Source: Sphingobacteriales bacterium 50-39
GTDB taxonomy: Bacteria > Bacteroidota > Bacteroidia > Chitinophagales > Chitinophagaceae
Length of the DNA: 64,000 nt
Reading direction: 5' to 3'
Assembly: GCA_001898505.1 (NCBI GenBank)
Contig: MKTZ01000001.1
Span: 1,054,001-1,118,000 of the forward strand
Shown here: positions 43,512 through 52,470 of the stretch, piece after piece
Layout of the letters: every line of letters starts with the position of its first letter
Numbering within the stretch: the first letter of the stretch is position 1
The notes under the pieces: generated by a model
The model's input: the letters and a program-made list of their open reading frames with translations, nothing else
Database searches by the model: none
What the model was told of the DNA's origin: nothing
Position numbers and translations under genes: made by a program

Positions 43512-45719
43512 ATGAAGTTCAAACCACGTCTAACGAGCCTTTTGTCACTGTTTATTGCCGGGATGCTGCCCGGGGCGCTGATAGCGCAATCTTCGCTGAT
43601 ACCTATCGAGACTGCCAGCAATGCCCTGGTGTTGCGGGTGGAGCCCAACAAGGACTTGCGGATAGCTTATTTTGGCAAGCGGCTGTCCCGGAGCGATGAA
43701 TATGGCCTGGTAGCTTCCGTCAACCATCAACCCAGTGATCCCAGTGACGAGTTCAATTCGGCATATACGCCCAGCGGGTCGCGGAATCTTCTCGAGCCAG
43801 CCATAACGGTGGCCCATGCGGATGGGAATTATTCGTTGGACCTAAGATTCGTTAGTCAGCAGGTGACAAAGGTGAACGATGATGAGACTCTCCTGACCGT
43901 GTTATTGAAGGACCCTGTATATGACTTTGAGGTTACATTATATTACAAGTCTTATTATAAGGAGGATGTCATCGAACAGTGGAGCATGATCCGGCACCAT
44001 GAAAAAGGGAATGTGATCCTTTATAAGTATGCGTCGGCCAATTTACATCTTGTATCAGATGGGGGCGCTAATGGATTTTGGTTGCGGCAGTATCATGGGG
44101 ACTGGGCAAAGGAGATGCAGCCGGAGGAGACGAGGTTGACCCATGGAATCAAGACCCTGGATACGAAGCTGGGCACCCGGGCCAATCTTTATCAACCGCC
44201 CGTGTTTATGGTGAGTCTGGGCAGCCGGCCTGCTACGGAAGATGAGGGGACCGTATTGTATGGGGGAGTGGAATGGAGCGGTAATTTCAGGGTGGACCTG
44301 GAGCTGGATCCCCAGGAAAATCTCCGGGTCATCGCGGGTATCAACAATTACGCTTCGCCTTATACCCTGGCGCCGAATGACGCATTTACCACGCCAGCCT
44401 GCTGGTATGTGTTGTCGGACAAGGGGAAGGGGGATGCCAGCCGTAAGGTGCAGCGTTGGGCAAGGGATCGTAAGCTGCTGGATGGCAATGGCAACAGGCT
44501 GACGTTATTGAACAATTGGGAGTCTACCTATTTTGATTTTAACGAGTCGAAGCTGGCGGATCTGTTAAAGGATACAAAGAAGCTGGGAGTAGACCTTTTT
44601 CTGCTGGACGATGGATGGTTTGCCAACAAGTATCCCCGGAACGACGATCATGCCGGGTTGGGTGACTGGCAGCCCAACCGCAGCAAGCTGCCCAATGGGA
44701 TCGCCTCATTGGTAAAAGAGGCGCAGTCGGACGGGGTAAAGTTCGGGATTTGGGTGGAGCCGGAGATGGTCAATCCCAGGAGCGAATTATATGAGCAGCA
44801 TCCAGATTGGGTCGTCAAACAGCCCAAAAGGGAGGAGCATTATTTCCGTAATCAGCTGGTGCTGGATCTGACCGATCCGAAGGTGCAGGATTTTGTCTTT
44901 GGGGTGGTGGATGGCCTTTTCACGCAGAACCGGGACCTGGCTTATATCAAATGGGACTGCAATGCCGTGATATTCAATGCTGCGTCGGCCACGTTGAAGG
45001 ATCAATCCCATTTTTATGTGGATTATGTGCGAGGATTGTACAAAGTGCTGGAGCGGCTGCGCGCTAAATATCCGAAGGTGCCGATGATGCTATGTTCGGG
45101 TGGCGGTGGAAGAGTGGATTACGGCGCGCTGCAATATTTTACGGAATACTGGCCCAGTGACAATACGGACCCGCTGGAACGGATCTTTATACAATGGGAG
45201 TATTCGTATTTCTATCCTGCGATTGCTTCTTCCAATCATGTCACCGACTGGGGTAAGCAGCCGTTGAAGTTCCGGACGGATGTCGCCATGATGGGCAAGC
45301 TGGGTTTCGACATTGTAATAAGCAAGTTGAGCCCGCAAGACCTGGAATATGTGCAGGGTGCTGTCAGGACCTATAATGATATCAAGGGGGTGGTATGGCA
45401 TGGCGATCAGTATCGTTTGTCTGATCCCTCTGGCAACAGCGTTGCATCTATGCAATATGTGGATGAGGAGAAGAGCCGGAGCGTGGTCTTTAGCTATCTG
45501 GTCAATTACCGATATGGCACCGGAAGCTTATTACCCGTGAAGTTAAAGGGGCTGGATGCTGCTAAAAAATACCGGGTGTCAGAGATAGACCTGTATCCGG
45601 GAACTTCTTCAAGGGTCGGGGGTGTGTATTCGGGGGACTTTTTGATGAAAGTGGGGATCAACCCCGATGTGCATCAGGAGAGGATGAGTGTAGTATTGTC
45701 GGTGAACGAGGAGAAGTGA
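43512..45719 (+). CDS. Alpha-galactosidase, GH36
   Basis: A 735-residue exported enzyme, the usual length for GH36. A signal peptide (LLSLFIAGMLPGALIAQ) is followed by the N-terminal beta-sandwich, the barrel with NNWESTYFDFNE, LFLLDDGWF and WVEPEMVNP, and the catalytic Asp in YIKWDCN, with the acid/base Asp in YWPSDNTDPLER. A C-terminal beta domain ends the protein. It removes terminal alpha-1,6-linked galactose from raffinose-type sugars or galactomannan. The ATG at 43512 gives a proper signal peptide; the frame itself is open from 43359. Confidence 0.94.
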   Translation: MKFKPRLTSLLSLFIAGMLPGALIAQSSLIPIETASNALVLRVEPNKDLRIAYFGKRLSRSDEYGLVASVNHQPSDPSDEFNSAYTPSGSRNLLEPAITVAHADGNYSLDLRFVSQQVTKVNDDETLLTVLLKDPVYDFEVTLYYKSYYKEDVIEQWSMIRHHEKGNVILYKYASANLHLVSDGGANGFWLRQYHGDWAKEMQPEETRLTHGIKTLDTKLGTRANLYQPPVFMVSLGSRPATEDEGTVLYGGVEWSGNFRVDLELDPQENLRVIAGINNYASPYTLAPNDAFTTPACWYVLSDKGKGDASRKVQRWARDRKLLDGNGNRLTLLNNWESTYFDFNESKLADLLKDTKKLGVDLFLLDDGWFANKYPRNDDHAGLGDWQPNRSKLPNGIASLVKEAQSDGVKFGIWVEPEMVNPRSELYEQHPDWVVKQPKREEHYFRNQLVLDLTDPKVQDFVFGVVDGLFTQNRDLAYIKWDCNAVIFNAASATLKDQSHFYVDYVRGLYKVLERLRAKYPKVPMMLCSGGGGRVDYGALQYFTEYWPSDNTDPLERIFIQWEYSYFYPAIASSNHVTDWGKQPLKFRTDVAMMGKLGFDIVISKLSPQDLEYVQGAVRTYNDIKGVVWHGDQYRLSDPSGNSVASMQYVDEEKSRSVVFSYLVNYRYGTGSLLPVKLKGLDAAKKYRVSEIDLYPGTSSRVGGVYSGDFLMKVGINPDVHQERMSVVLSVNEEK

Positions 45720-45773
45720 ATCCGCGGCTCCTGACTAATGTGTAAAAAATACAGTATGCAGATGATAAACAAT

Positions 45774-45799
45774 ACAGGGATTGTGGAAACAATCCCTGT
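45774..45799 (+). terminator. Strong hairpin after the GH36 gene
   Basis: A perfect 11-bp stem ACAGGGATTGT/ACAATCCCTGT with a GGAA loop, followed shortly by CTTTTATA. It begins 54 bp after the GH36 stop and is probably that gene's terminator, although the T-run is short. Confidence 0.6.
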
Positions 45800-45845
45800 T
45801 GACTTTTATAATAAAAACGAACGACTCCAGCAGGCCATGACTGAT

Positions 45846-45912
45846 CTGGTCCGCCTATTTGGCGGACCAGTGGACCTGAGGCTCTTATGGCCTGCGCCAA
45901 CAGGCGCGGCCA
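45846..45912. repeat. Variant double-hairpin repeat
   Basis: A perfect 10-bp stem CTGGTCCGCC/GGCGGACCAG with a TATTT loop (45846-45870) is followed by a second stem TGGCC-T-GCGCC/GGCGC-GGCCA with an AACA loop and one bulge (45888-45912). The linking bases CAGTGGACCTGAGG resemble the copy at 28419-28432. It is larger and more diverged than the other copies, so membership of the family is tentative. Confidence 0.45.
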
Positions 45913-45931
45913 GTGGGGAATAATATAAAGA

Positions 45932-45965
45932 GGGGTCTGTAGAAACAAACCCCGCACTGTTTTTT
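45932..45965 (+). terminator. Intrinsic terminator
   Basis: A 9-bp stem with one mismatch (GGGGTCTGT/ACAAACCCC, loop AGAA) is followed within 5 bp by a run of T (45960-45965). Its loop and lower stem resemble the hairpin at 45774. It fits a classical terminator for plus-strand transcripts from the GH36 side. Confidence 0.65.
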
Positions 45966-46371
45966 AGACAGTCACATGAGAAAACTATATGGACGGTGTT
46001 AACCGCAATATTTATACGTGCATTCGTGGCTCAAGGAAATGCTTGTCAGAGTAATGTGTAGTAGGTTTGACGGAATTATTTTGTATGATCTCAGTGTGCC
46101 GGCAAAGGATGAGGATAGGCTTAATGTAATCCGTCGTGCCCCTTATGTCTTTATTGGTAAGTTACAGATGGAACACATCACAAAGTTAATGTGAATTAAT
46201 CCAATAAGTCAAGCTGTTAACAGTAAATTTTTTCTAAAAATAGGGCCTATTTTTTGTCCATTACGAAGTACCGTTGGTGTACCGGGCGTCCATCTTTATG
46301 TAGAAAAACTGTCCTGTGCCATGCTGCTGGCCCGCTCCCGCGCATATCCTACCTGTCCGGTGGGAAATTCC

Positions 46372-46379
46372 TATCTTTG
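46372..46379 (+). promoter_or_regulatory. Probable -7 box of a Bacteroidota promoter
   Basis: TATCTTTG matches the Bacteroidota -7 consensus TAnnTTTG exactly and lies 15 bp before the thioredoxin start. No clear TTG is seen at -33, so the promoter is supported by one box only. Confidence 0.4.
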
Positions 46380-46394
46380 GAGAAACAAGCATTT

Positions 46395-46715
46395 ATGGAG
46401 CAAACGGGGACTAAATCCTTTTCCGAGATCATCAGCGGCAACAAGCCTGTGCTCGTGGATTTTTCCGCTGAATGGTGTGGTCCGTGCAAGATGATGCCTC
46501 CTATATTGAAGGAGCTGAAGAGTAAGCTGGGTGATGCTGTCACCATATTGAAGATGGACATCGACCGAAATCCGGCGCTCTCGGCGTCTTACCAGATACA
46601 GAGTGTGCCTACGCTGATCGTCTTCAGGAATGGCCAGATCAGGTGGAGACAAAGCGGCGTAATGCCCGCGGGGCAGCTACAATCGGTGTTGGAGGGGATA
46701 TTGCGACAGGGGTGA
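46395..46715 (+). CDS. Thioredoxin
   Basis: A 106-residue thioredoxin with the active site [12 protein letters not shown] near residues 28-39, the conserved Pro in [12 protein letters not shown] and normal full length. It has no signal peptide, so it reduces disulfides in the cytoplasm. The ATG at 46395 gives a standard thioredoxin N-terminus; the longer frame from 46254 would add about 47 unrelated residues. The gene ends 32 bp before the GH92 gene. A TAnnTTTG box sits just upstream. Confidence 0.93.
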   Translation: MEQTGTKSFSEIISGNKPVLVDFSAEWCGPCKMMPPILKELKSKLGDAVTILKMDIDRNPALSASYQIQSVPTLIVFRNGQIRWRQSGVMPAGQLQSVLEGILRQG

Positions 46716-46747
46716 AGTTTTGTCCGCAAAATCACATAATTTCCGGC

Positions 46748-48982
46748 ATGAAACCGAAATATAATCCCCGAATCAGCCAATTTTTGGTCTCGTGTGCCAC
46801 GGCTTCTTTATTCTTCTGCGGCAGTCTGCATGCCCAACAACGTCTTACTTCTTATGTAGATCCTTTTATAGGTTCCGGCGGTCATGGTCACGTCTTTGTA
46901 GGCGCCAGCGTTCCTTTTGGCGCTGTGCAACTGGGGCCGGAGAATATTTTTTCCGGATGGGATTGGTGTTCCGGCTATAATTATCCGGACAGCATCCTGG
47001 TTGGGTTTTCCCATACACATCTCAGCGGCACCGGTATCCCTGACCTGGGCGATGTGCTGATCATGCCTTATACGGGGGATATACACTGGAATAAAGGTTC
47101 CAGGAAGAACATCGACACAGGGTATGCCTCTCTTTTTTCTCACCAGGACGAAAAGTCGGAACCGGGCTATTATAGCGTCAAGCTTGCGCGTTCGGGCATT
47201 CAGGTGGAATTGACAGCCACCGAAAGAGTAGGATTTCATCAGTATCATATCCCTTCCGGAAAGGATCTTCATATCATCATCGATCTGAAGGAAGGTACGG
47301 GGGATCGTATGACGGACGCAGATATAAAGCAGGTGGATGAACACACGCTGGAAGGGTATCGTTTTTCAAAGGGATGGGCGAATGATCAGCGTCTTTATTT
47401 CACCATCCGGAGCGAGCAGCCGATGAAAAATTTTACGGTACAGGATAAGAAGGGGCTTATTACCTGGGATCATCCTGCCGATGAGGTGCGGCTGAAGGTA
47501 GGAATATCTCCGGTGAGCGCTGCAGGTGCGTTAGCCAATATCGAGGCGGAGTCACCCGGATGGGACTTTAATTCCGTGAGGAAGGATGCGGAGGAGAAAT
47601 GGAACAGCGAGCTGTCGCGTGTACAGGTGGAAGCACGGAATGATATAGACAGGAAGCTGTTTTATACTGCACTTTATCATACGATGATCGATCCTGCCAT
47701 CTTCAATGATCACAACGGAGATTATATGGGCACGGATAAGAAGATCTACAGAGGGGCGTCCTTTACCAATTATTCTGTGTTTTCGTTGTGGGATACTTAC
47801 CGGGCGAATCATCCGCTGTATACGTTGATCCAGCCTGACAGGGTGAATGACCTGATCCAGACCATGCTGGCTATCTATCAGCAGCAGGGCAAGCTGCCTG
47901 TCTGGCATCTGATGGGATGTGAGACGAATACCATGCCTGGCACCAGCGGTGTGCAGGTAGTGGCGGAGGCTTATCTGAAAGGGTATCGGGGATTCGACAC
48001 CGCACTGGCGCTGGCAGCGATAAAAGGTTCTGATATGCGGAACGAGGCTGGACTGGACTATGTGCGGAAGCAGGGGTATATTCCCTGTGACAAGGTCCCG
48101 GAGTCGGTGGCCAAGGCTATGGAGTATTGCATCAGCGACGGGAGCGCCGCATTGATGGCGAGAAAGATGGGGCGGAAGGAAGACTATGCATGGTTTGCCA
48201 AAAGAGCGTTGAATTACCGGAATTATTTCGATAGCTCGGTTGGGTTCTTCCGGGGACGGCGTGCCGATGGCAGCTGGAATCCTGTCTTTGATCCTGCGAG
48301 GACCTCCCATCCCTGGATTGACGATTATGCAGAGGGGAATGCCTGGCAGTATCTCTGGCTGGTGCCGGAGGATGTGGAAGGGCTGATAAAGCTGCTGGGC
48401 GGGGACAAGGCTTTTGTCAGGAAATTAGATCAGCTGTTCAAGACCCCGACGCCGTATGATCCCAAGGCCCCGCCTGACATTGCGGGTCTCATCGGTCAGT
48501 ATGCGCATGGCAATGAGCCGGGACATCATACTACGTACTTATACGCATATGGCGGCGCGCAATGGAAGACAGCGGAGAAGGTGCGTTATATCCTAAAGAA
48601 TATGTACCAGGCGGCTCCTGACGGTGTCAGCGGAAATGAGGACTGCGGGCAGATGTCGGCATGGTATGTTTTTTCCGCCATGGGATTTTATCCCGTATTC
48701 CCCGCCAGCGGGGCTTATGTGCTGGGCAGCCCGTTGATGGACAAGGTTACCATCAGCCTGCCCGAAGAAAAAAGCTTTATTGTCGAGGCCGTGAATAACA
48801 GTCCTCAGAATATCTATATTCAAAGTGTGGAGATGAACGGACGCCCTTATACCAGGAGCTATATCCTTCACCAGGACATTCTCAAGGGAGGAAGTCTGCG
48901 GATCACGATGGGCAGCAAGCCAAATTATCAATTTGGCGCAGCGGCTTCCAGCCGGCCCAGATCGGATTATTCATCCAAATAA
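46748..48982 (+). CDS. GH92 alpha-mannosidase
   Basis: A 744-residue exported enzyme. The signal peptide (ATASLFFCGSLHAQQ, to about residue 28) is followed by YVDPFIGSGGHGHVFVGA, the family's N-terminal hallmark. The catalytic domain shows DHNGDYMG, FSLWDTYRANHPLY, WHLMGCETNTMPG, GNEPGHHTTYLYAYGG and GNEDCGQMSAWYVFSAMGFYPV, the last holding the general-acid Glu and calcium-site residues of GH92. These are calcium-dependent exo-alpha-mannosidases acting on alpha-1,2-, 1,3- or 1,4-mannose of N-glycans or yeast mannan. Together with GH20 and GH36 nearby, it points to scavenging of glycoprotein or fungal glycans. Linkage preference cannot be read here. Confidence 0.93.
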   Translation: MKPKYNPRISQFLVSCATASLFFCGSLHAQQRLTSYVDPFIGSGGHGHVFVGASVPFGAVQLGPENIFSGWDWCSGYNYPDSILVGFSHTHLSGTGIPDLGDVLIMPYTGDIHWNKGSRKNIDTGYASLFSHQDEKSEPGYYSVKLARSGIQVELTATERVGFHQYHIPSGKDLHIIIDLKEGTGDRMTDADIKQVDEHTLEGYRFSKGWANDQRLYFTIRSEQPMKNFTVQDKKGLITWDHPADEVRLKVGISPVSAAGALANIEAESPGWDFNSVRKDAEEKWNSELSRVQVEARNDIDRKLFYTALYHTMIDPAIFNDHNGDYMGTDKKIYRGASFTNYSVFSLWDTYRANHPLYTLIQPDRVNDLIQTMLAIYQQQGKLPVWHLMGCETNTMPGTSGVQVVAEAYLKGYRGFDTALALAAIKGSDMRNEAGLDYVRKQGYIPCDKVPESVAKAMEYCISDGSAALMARKMGRKEDYAWFAKRALNYRNYFDSSVGFFRGRRADGSWNPVFDPARTSHPWIDDYAEGNAWQYLWLVPEDVEGLIKLLGGDKAFVRKLDQLFKTPTPYDPKAPPDIAGLIGQYAHGNEPGHHTTYLYAYGGAQWKTAEKVRYILKNMYQAAPDGVSGNEDCGQMSAWYVFSAMGFYPVFPASGAYVLGSPLMDKVTISLPEEKSFIVEAVNNSPQNIYIQSVEMNGRPYTRSYILHQDILKGGSLRITMGSKPNYQFGAAASSRPRSDYSSK

Positions 48983-49101
48983 TATTGGCGGCCAAGGTCG
49001 AGGAAGAACTTCCGGCACGCCTGTGAGTTGGTCCGTAATGGTGGGAATGGGGCCACTTTGTTGAGGCGAAACGGGTCGTTGGAGGTGGGGAAGGTCGTCA
49101 G

Positions 49102-49771
49102 ATGATAGGCATGCCGGGCCCCGAGCCATACACGCCTGTGTATCCCGCTTATTTTGGGAACCGCGTCGATATTCCGGCGGATAATCCAATGACCGTGCAG
49201 GGTATTCAGTTGGGGAGGATGCTGTTCTATGAAACCGCTGGGATGGGAGGGCGAGAGGACTGGAGCAGCAGGCGCAGACGCCTCTTACGAATCCGCATGA
49301 GATGGGGTAGGACCTGAATGTTAGCGCCGCGAGGTTGCAAGCCATGTCGATGTATCCGCCCCGGTTTAGGGCTTCTTTCGGGAGTGATACGAGGTCGCAG
49401 GTATAGAGCTTTTCTATGGCAAGGGCGGCTGTGGTCATTGTCATGGCGGTCCCAAGACCTATAGTGAGCTGTATCATAACAATGGGCTGGACAGCATGTC
49501 GAAAGATCCGGGGAGAGAGAAGATCACCGGAGCGTCGTATGATAGAGGAAGGTTCCGGGTGGTGACGCTGCGCAATATTGCATTGACAGCCCCTTATATG
49601 CATGATGGAAGATTTGCTACTTTGGAAGAGGTCGTCGATCATTACAGTGATCATATCGTGAGCAGTGTCACCATGAGTCCGTTCATTCAGGGCAATCTGA
49701 ATCTGACCGCTGTCGAGAAGAAGGACCTGCTGTACTTTTTGCGGATGCTGACCGACTCGAGCTTTATCAAT
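49102..49771 (+). pseudogene. Decayed di-haem cytochrome c peroxidase gene
   Basis: Remains of a di-haem cytochrome c peroxidase (CCP/MauG type) in three frames. Part 1 (49102 to about 49236) encodes RVDIPADNPMTVQGIQLGRMLFYE. A deletion then removes the first haem motif and joins WDGRARGLEQQAQTPLTNPHEMG (from 49239, another frame). An in-frame TAG at 49308-49310 interrupts it before DLNVSAARLQAMSMYPPRFR. Near 49400 a second junction leads to the last frame: ELFYGKGGCGHCHGGP with the second haem site CGHCH (49430-49444), then VTLRNIALTAPYMHDGRF and the C-terminus LTDSSFIN. The enzyme would have reduced hydrogen peroxide in the periplasm. It is clearly not functional. Confidence 0.85.
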
Positions 49772-49775
49772 GAAG

Positions 49776-50156
49776 CTGCAGGCGGCGGACCTTGCCCGAA
49801 TGAAGAGAGTGACCGTGTCCATGAAGGACAGGGACGGGAATGAGCATGCCTATACGGGTGTGGCGGTAGGAGAGATACTCGAGATGGCGGGTGTCACTAC
49901 GGGTAAGCATCTACGTGGGGAGAACCTTACTAAATATATGCTGGTAAAGTGTGCGGACGGGTATGAAGTGCTGTTCTCGCTGGCCGAGCTGGATGCCGAC
50001 TTTACGGACAGGACCGTGATCGTTGCAGATCAATCGGAGGGTAAGCCGTTACCGCCCGGCAAGGGGCCTTTCCGGCTGGTGGTGCCGGGGGAGAAGAAGC
50101 CGGCGCGTTGTAGTTTCCAGGTGACCGAGCTGGTAATAAAGTTTGCAAAGGAATAG
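49776..50156 (+). pseudogene. Molybdopterin-dependent oxidoreductase domain, 5'-truncated
   Basis: The open frame 49770-50156 encodes about 125 residues of the C-terminal part of a small sulfite-oxidase-type molybdopterin-binding domain: LQAADLARMKRVTVSM, YTGVAVGEILEMAG, LRGENLTKYMLVKCADGY, LFSLAELDADFTDR, and FRLVVPGEKKPARCSFQV. The expected signal peptide and first strands are missing. The frame begins within five bases of the end of the cytochrome peroxidase remnant, so a deletion has fused the two. The remaining frame is clean, so decay is recent or the fragment is tolerated; without export it is unlikely to work. Confidence 0.7.
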
Positions 50157-50194
50157 AGCGCGGACGCCTTTTGGTAGCGGGGCGCCGGTTTCAG

Positions 50195-50734
50195 TTAATT
50201 GTTGGTGATACTCTGGCGGAAATGTTTCAATACCGCGCGGGAGGCGAGGTACTGTGGAATGGACAGGAACATATATTTAAGATTGCCCCGGCTGTAGAGT
50301 GAGATATTCATATAAATATTCTCGCCATCCTGCAGGATAAAGAATTCCTTGTTGAAGAAGGACTGGTGGGGGTTTGTAGTAATGATGATGATCTGTTCGC
50401 TGCAATTGTGACGGATGATGCCGGGATATTTTCTTAGCAGATAGCGAATGATGGCTGTCTGGTCTTCGTAGGACCGGAAGCCTTTGGCCCTTGCCAGTCT
50501 GTTCTGCAGGAAGAGGCTTATGAGGACCAGGAAGGCGGGCAGAGACAAAAGTGCAAGCACAATAGGCTCTGTCTCCAGATAATAGGCAAATCCCATCAGG
50601 AGAAGGCAGATCATAAGTACGAAAATACCAGAGACAAAACTTCTCAGAGAAAGCAAGAATCGTTGTTTGCGGGTACCCTGGAATGTCAATCTTTGTCTTC
50701 GTACGCTCTTTTCAAAATCAATCTCTAAATTCAT
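50195..50734 (-). CDS. Two-helix membrane protein of unknown function
   Basis: A 179-residue protein with two adjacent membrane helices (about residues 32-53 and 57-77, SFVSGIFVLMICLLLMGFAYY and IVLALLSLPAFLVLISLFL). They are preceded by a basic cytoplasmic segment and followed by a soluble C-terminal domain of about 100 residues (HNCSEQIIIITTNPHQSFFN, ILQDGENIYMNISLYSRGN). The layout recalls YcxB-like proteins, but I cannot assign it. The ATG at 50734 and one at 50746 are both possible. A good promoter lies just upstream, diverging from the ECF sigma gene. Confidence 0.6.
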   Translation of the reverse strand: MNLEIDFEKSVRRQRLTFQGTRKQRFLLSLRSFVSGIFVLMICLLLMGFAYYLETEPIVLALLSLPAFLVLISLFLQNRLARAKGFRSYEDQTAIIRYLLRKYPGIIRHNCSEQIIIITTNPHQSFFNKEFFILQDGENIYMNISLYSRGNLKYMFLSIPQYLASRAVLKHFRQSITNN

Positions 50735-50767
50735 AGAAACAGGCAATCAAACAATTAGCGTGTGGAG

Positions 50768-50797
50768 CAAAATACGAATAATAATTAGCACATACAA
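50768..50797 (-). promoter_or_regulatory. Probable Bacteroidota promoter
   Basis: On the minus strand TTG (50795-50797) is followed after 20 bp by TATTTTG (50768-50774), close to the TTG-N17-23-TAnnTTTG consensus. It lies 22-34 bp before the two candidate starts of the two-helix membrane protein gene. Confidence 0.45.
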
Positions 50798-50852
50798 CGC
50801 CATTTTCCCACCGGCGATAGTACTTTTACCCTGCAATAGTCGATGAGTCAAT

Positions 50853-51413
50853 ATGAGCACCTACGCAGCATTGGATGACCAGGACCTGTTTCTTTTCCTG
50901 CAACGGGGAGATGAGAAAGCTTTTTCTGAGATCTACCGGCGATATTGGGAAAAGCTAGTGGCAATTGGGTATTTTCATACCCGGGATAAACAAATGGCGG
51001 AGGAGGTGGTGAGTGATGTGCTGGTTGGGCTTTGGAACAGGCGGCAGGAACTGGAAGTACGATCGTTGTCTGCCTGGCTGGGGACCGCCGTCAAATATTC
51101 CGTATTCAAGGTCATGGTCCGGCATCAGCGGAGACAGGATATCCTGCAGGGGCAGTCTGGTGTCGAGGAGGATGATGAGACGCAGAAGAAACTGGATGCC
51201 CGATTTATGCGTGAATTCCTGGATGGCGTCATAGAAGCCCTGCCTGAAAAGACCCGCCTGGTATTCAAGTTCAGCAGGGAGGAGCAACTGTCCGTGGGGG
51301 AAATTGCGGAAAAGATGGAGCTTTCGCCAAAATCCGTGGAATATCATATTACAAAGGCGCTGAAAACGCTAAAAAGTTACATACGAAAATTTAATAATAT
51401 CATTCCTTTCTAA
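50853..51413 (+). CDS. ECF RNA polymerase sigma factor
   Basis: A 186-residue sigma-70 of the extracytoplasmic type. Region 2 (AFSEIYRRYWEKLVAIGYFHTRD, MAEEVVSDVLVGLWNRRQEL) is followed by region 4 (LPEKTRLVFKFSREEQLSVGEIAEKMELSPKSVEYHITKALKTL). It matches the Bacteroidota expansion linked to TonB receptors. With the FecR gene 89 bp downstream and an STN-domain receptor after it, it forms a transenvelope signalling set: ligand binding at the receptor releases the sigma factor, which activates the receptor operon. Confidence 0.93.
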   Translation: MSTYAALDDQDLFLFLQRGDEKAFSEIYRRYWEKLVAIGYFHTRDKQMAEEVVSDVLVGLWNRRQELEVRSLSAWLGTAVKYSVFKVMVRHQRRQDILQGQSGVEEDDETQKKLDARFMREFLDGVIEALPEKTRLVFKFSREEQLSVGEIAEKMELSPKSVEYHITKALKTLKSYIRKFNNIIPF

Positions 51414-51502
51414 GCTGCACGTTCAGAATGAGATAGTTCATCGGCAAAAAAATTTTTTTTCATTTTAGGGGTTGGCGTCTGTCATGGGTACTAATTAGTA
51501 TC

Positions 51503-52462
51503 ATGGAACAAGCACGTCTATATGATCTGATCCAGAAGCTGGCTGATGACACTGCTACGCCTGAGGAAGTACAGGAGCTGCATGAATGGTATGGTATGGT
51601 GTATTCCGTCGGAGAGGTAGAGTGGCCTGCTGATACTGAGGAAGAAAAGCAGCTGTTGGAACAGCGTATCCGCGGGCGTCTGCGGCTGGCGGGAGCCGGA
51701 ATGGAGGTCCCGCGTGTGCGGCATATTGGACGGATGAGGTGGGTCGCTGCTGCATGTGTTGTCCTGCTGGCGGGGCTTTGGATGGTCTGGCAGCAGCGGG
51801 AAAAAGAGGATGTCACTGTGTACAACCCATCCGGCAGGATACTGCAGGTGACACTGCCGGACAGTAGTCAGGTCTGGCTGAATGCAGCCAGCTCCCTGCG
51901 ATATGCAAAAGCCTTTGTACGTCACCGGGAGCTTTATCTGGAAGGCGAAGGGTATTTCGATGTGGCTGAGGATGCCGCACATCCCTTTACTGTGCATTCG
52001 GGATCGTTGACGACTACGGTTCTTGGTACCAGCTTCGATGTCCGGAGCTTTGGCACGGAATCATCTACAACAGTGACGGTCATTCGGGGGAAGGTGCAGG
52101 TAGATAATGCCGGAAAGGTATTGGACCAGCTGACACCGGCCAGACAGCTGCAATGGGATCATCGGACAGGAGAATCCAGGTCGGTGGCTGCCGATACTTC
52201 AAATGTCCTTGCCTGGCAGCATGGAAAGCTCCAGTTCCCGGGCGACTCGCTGGCGAGCATCATCGGCACTCTGGAGCGATGGTATGACATGAAAATTGTA
52301 TTCAGGGACCCAGCGTTGGGCAACTGTAAGCTATACGCAAGTTTTGATAATACAACCTCTCTTCCCAATTTACTAACGACCATCAGCAACGTGATGGACA
52401 TTCAATGGACTATTGATAAGAAGCAGCGCATCGTGACCCTGTCCGGTAAAGGCTGTCAATAA
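51503..52462 (+). CDS. FecR-family anti-sigma regulator
   Basis: A 319-residue inner-membrane regulator. An N-terminal cytoplasmic segment of about 80 residues would hold the sigma factor. One membrane helix follows (WVAAACVVLLAGLWMVW), then the periplasmic FecR domain (GRILQVTLPDSSQVWLNAAS, VRHRELYLEGEGYFDVA, PFTVHSGSLTTTVLGTSFDV) and a C-terminal DUF4974 domain (WQHGKLQFPGDSLASIIGTLERWY) that contacts the receptor's STN domain. It lies between the sigma and receptor genes, as expected for the family. Confidence 0.93.
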   Translation: MEQARLYDLIQKLADDTATPEEVQELHEWYGMVYSVGEVEWPADTEEEKQLLEQRIRGRLRLAGAGMEVPRVRHIGRMRWVAAACVVLLAGLWMVWQQREKEDVTVYNPSGRILQVTLPDSSQVWLNAASSLRYAKAFVRHRELYLEGEGYFDVAEDAAHPFTVHSGSLTTTVLGTSFDVRSFGTESSTTVTVIRGKVQVDNAGKVLDQLTPARQLQWDHRTGESRSVAADTSNVLAWQHGKLQFPGDSLASIIGTLERWYDMKIVFRDPALGNCKLYASFDNTTSLPNLLTTISNVMDIQWTIDKKQRIVTLSGKGCQ

Positions 52463-52470
52463 GATTATTT

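Larger units (their letters stand above)
45720..46394. other. Gene-poor stretch with hairpins and palindromes
   Basis: Between the GH36 and thioredoxin genes lie 675 bp without a convincing gene. An open frame at 45738-45923 (61 codons) is mostly made of two hairpins and a repeat copy, so I doubt it is a gene. The first half holds three strong stem-loops. The second half is AT-rich and holds two perfect palindromes: CTGTTAACAG at 46214-46223, and AAAAATAGG/CCTATTTTT around one G at 46236-46254. These look like operators or the remains of a lost gene's control region. A TATCTTTG box precedes the thioredoxin start. Confidence 0.5.

Noticed and set aside
45738-45923. 61-codon plus-strand frame after the GH36 gene
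   Set aside because: Most of it consists of a terminator-like hairpin and a variant repeat, with no signal peptide or known motif; kept only as part of the intergenic description.
48971-49822. Long minus-strand open frame of 283 codons
   Set aside because: It runs antisense to the cytochrome peroxidase remnant, whose plus-strand frames match a known family; the minus-strand protein has no recognisable domain.
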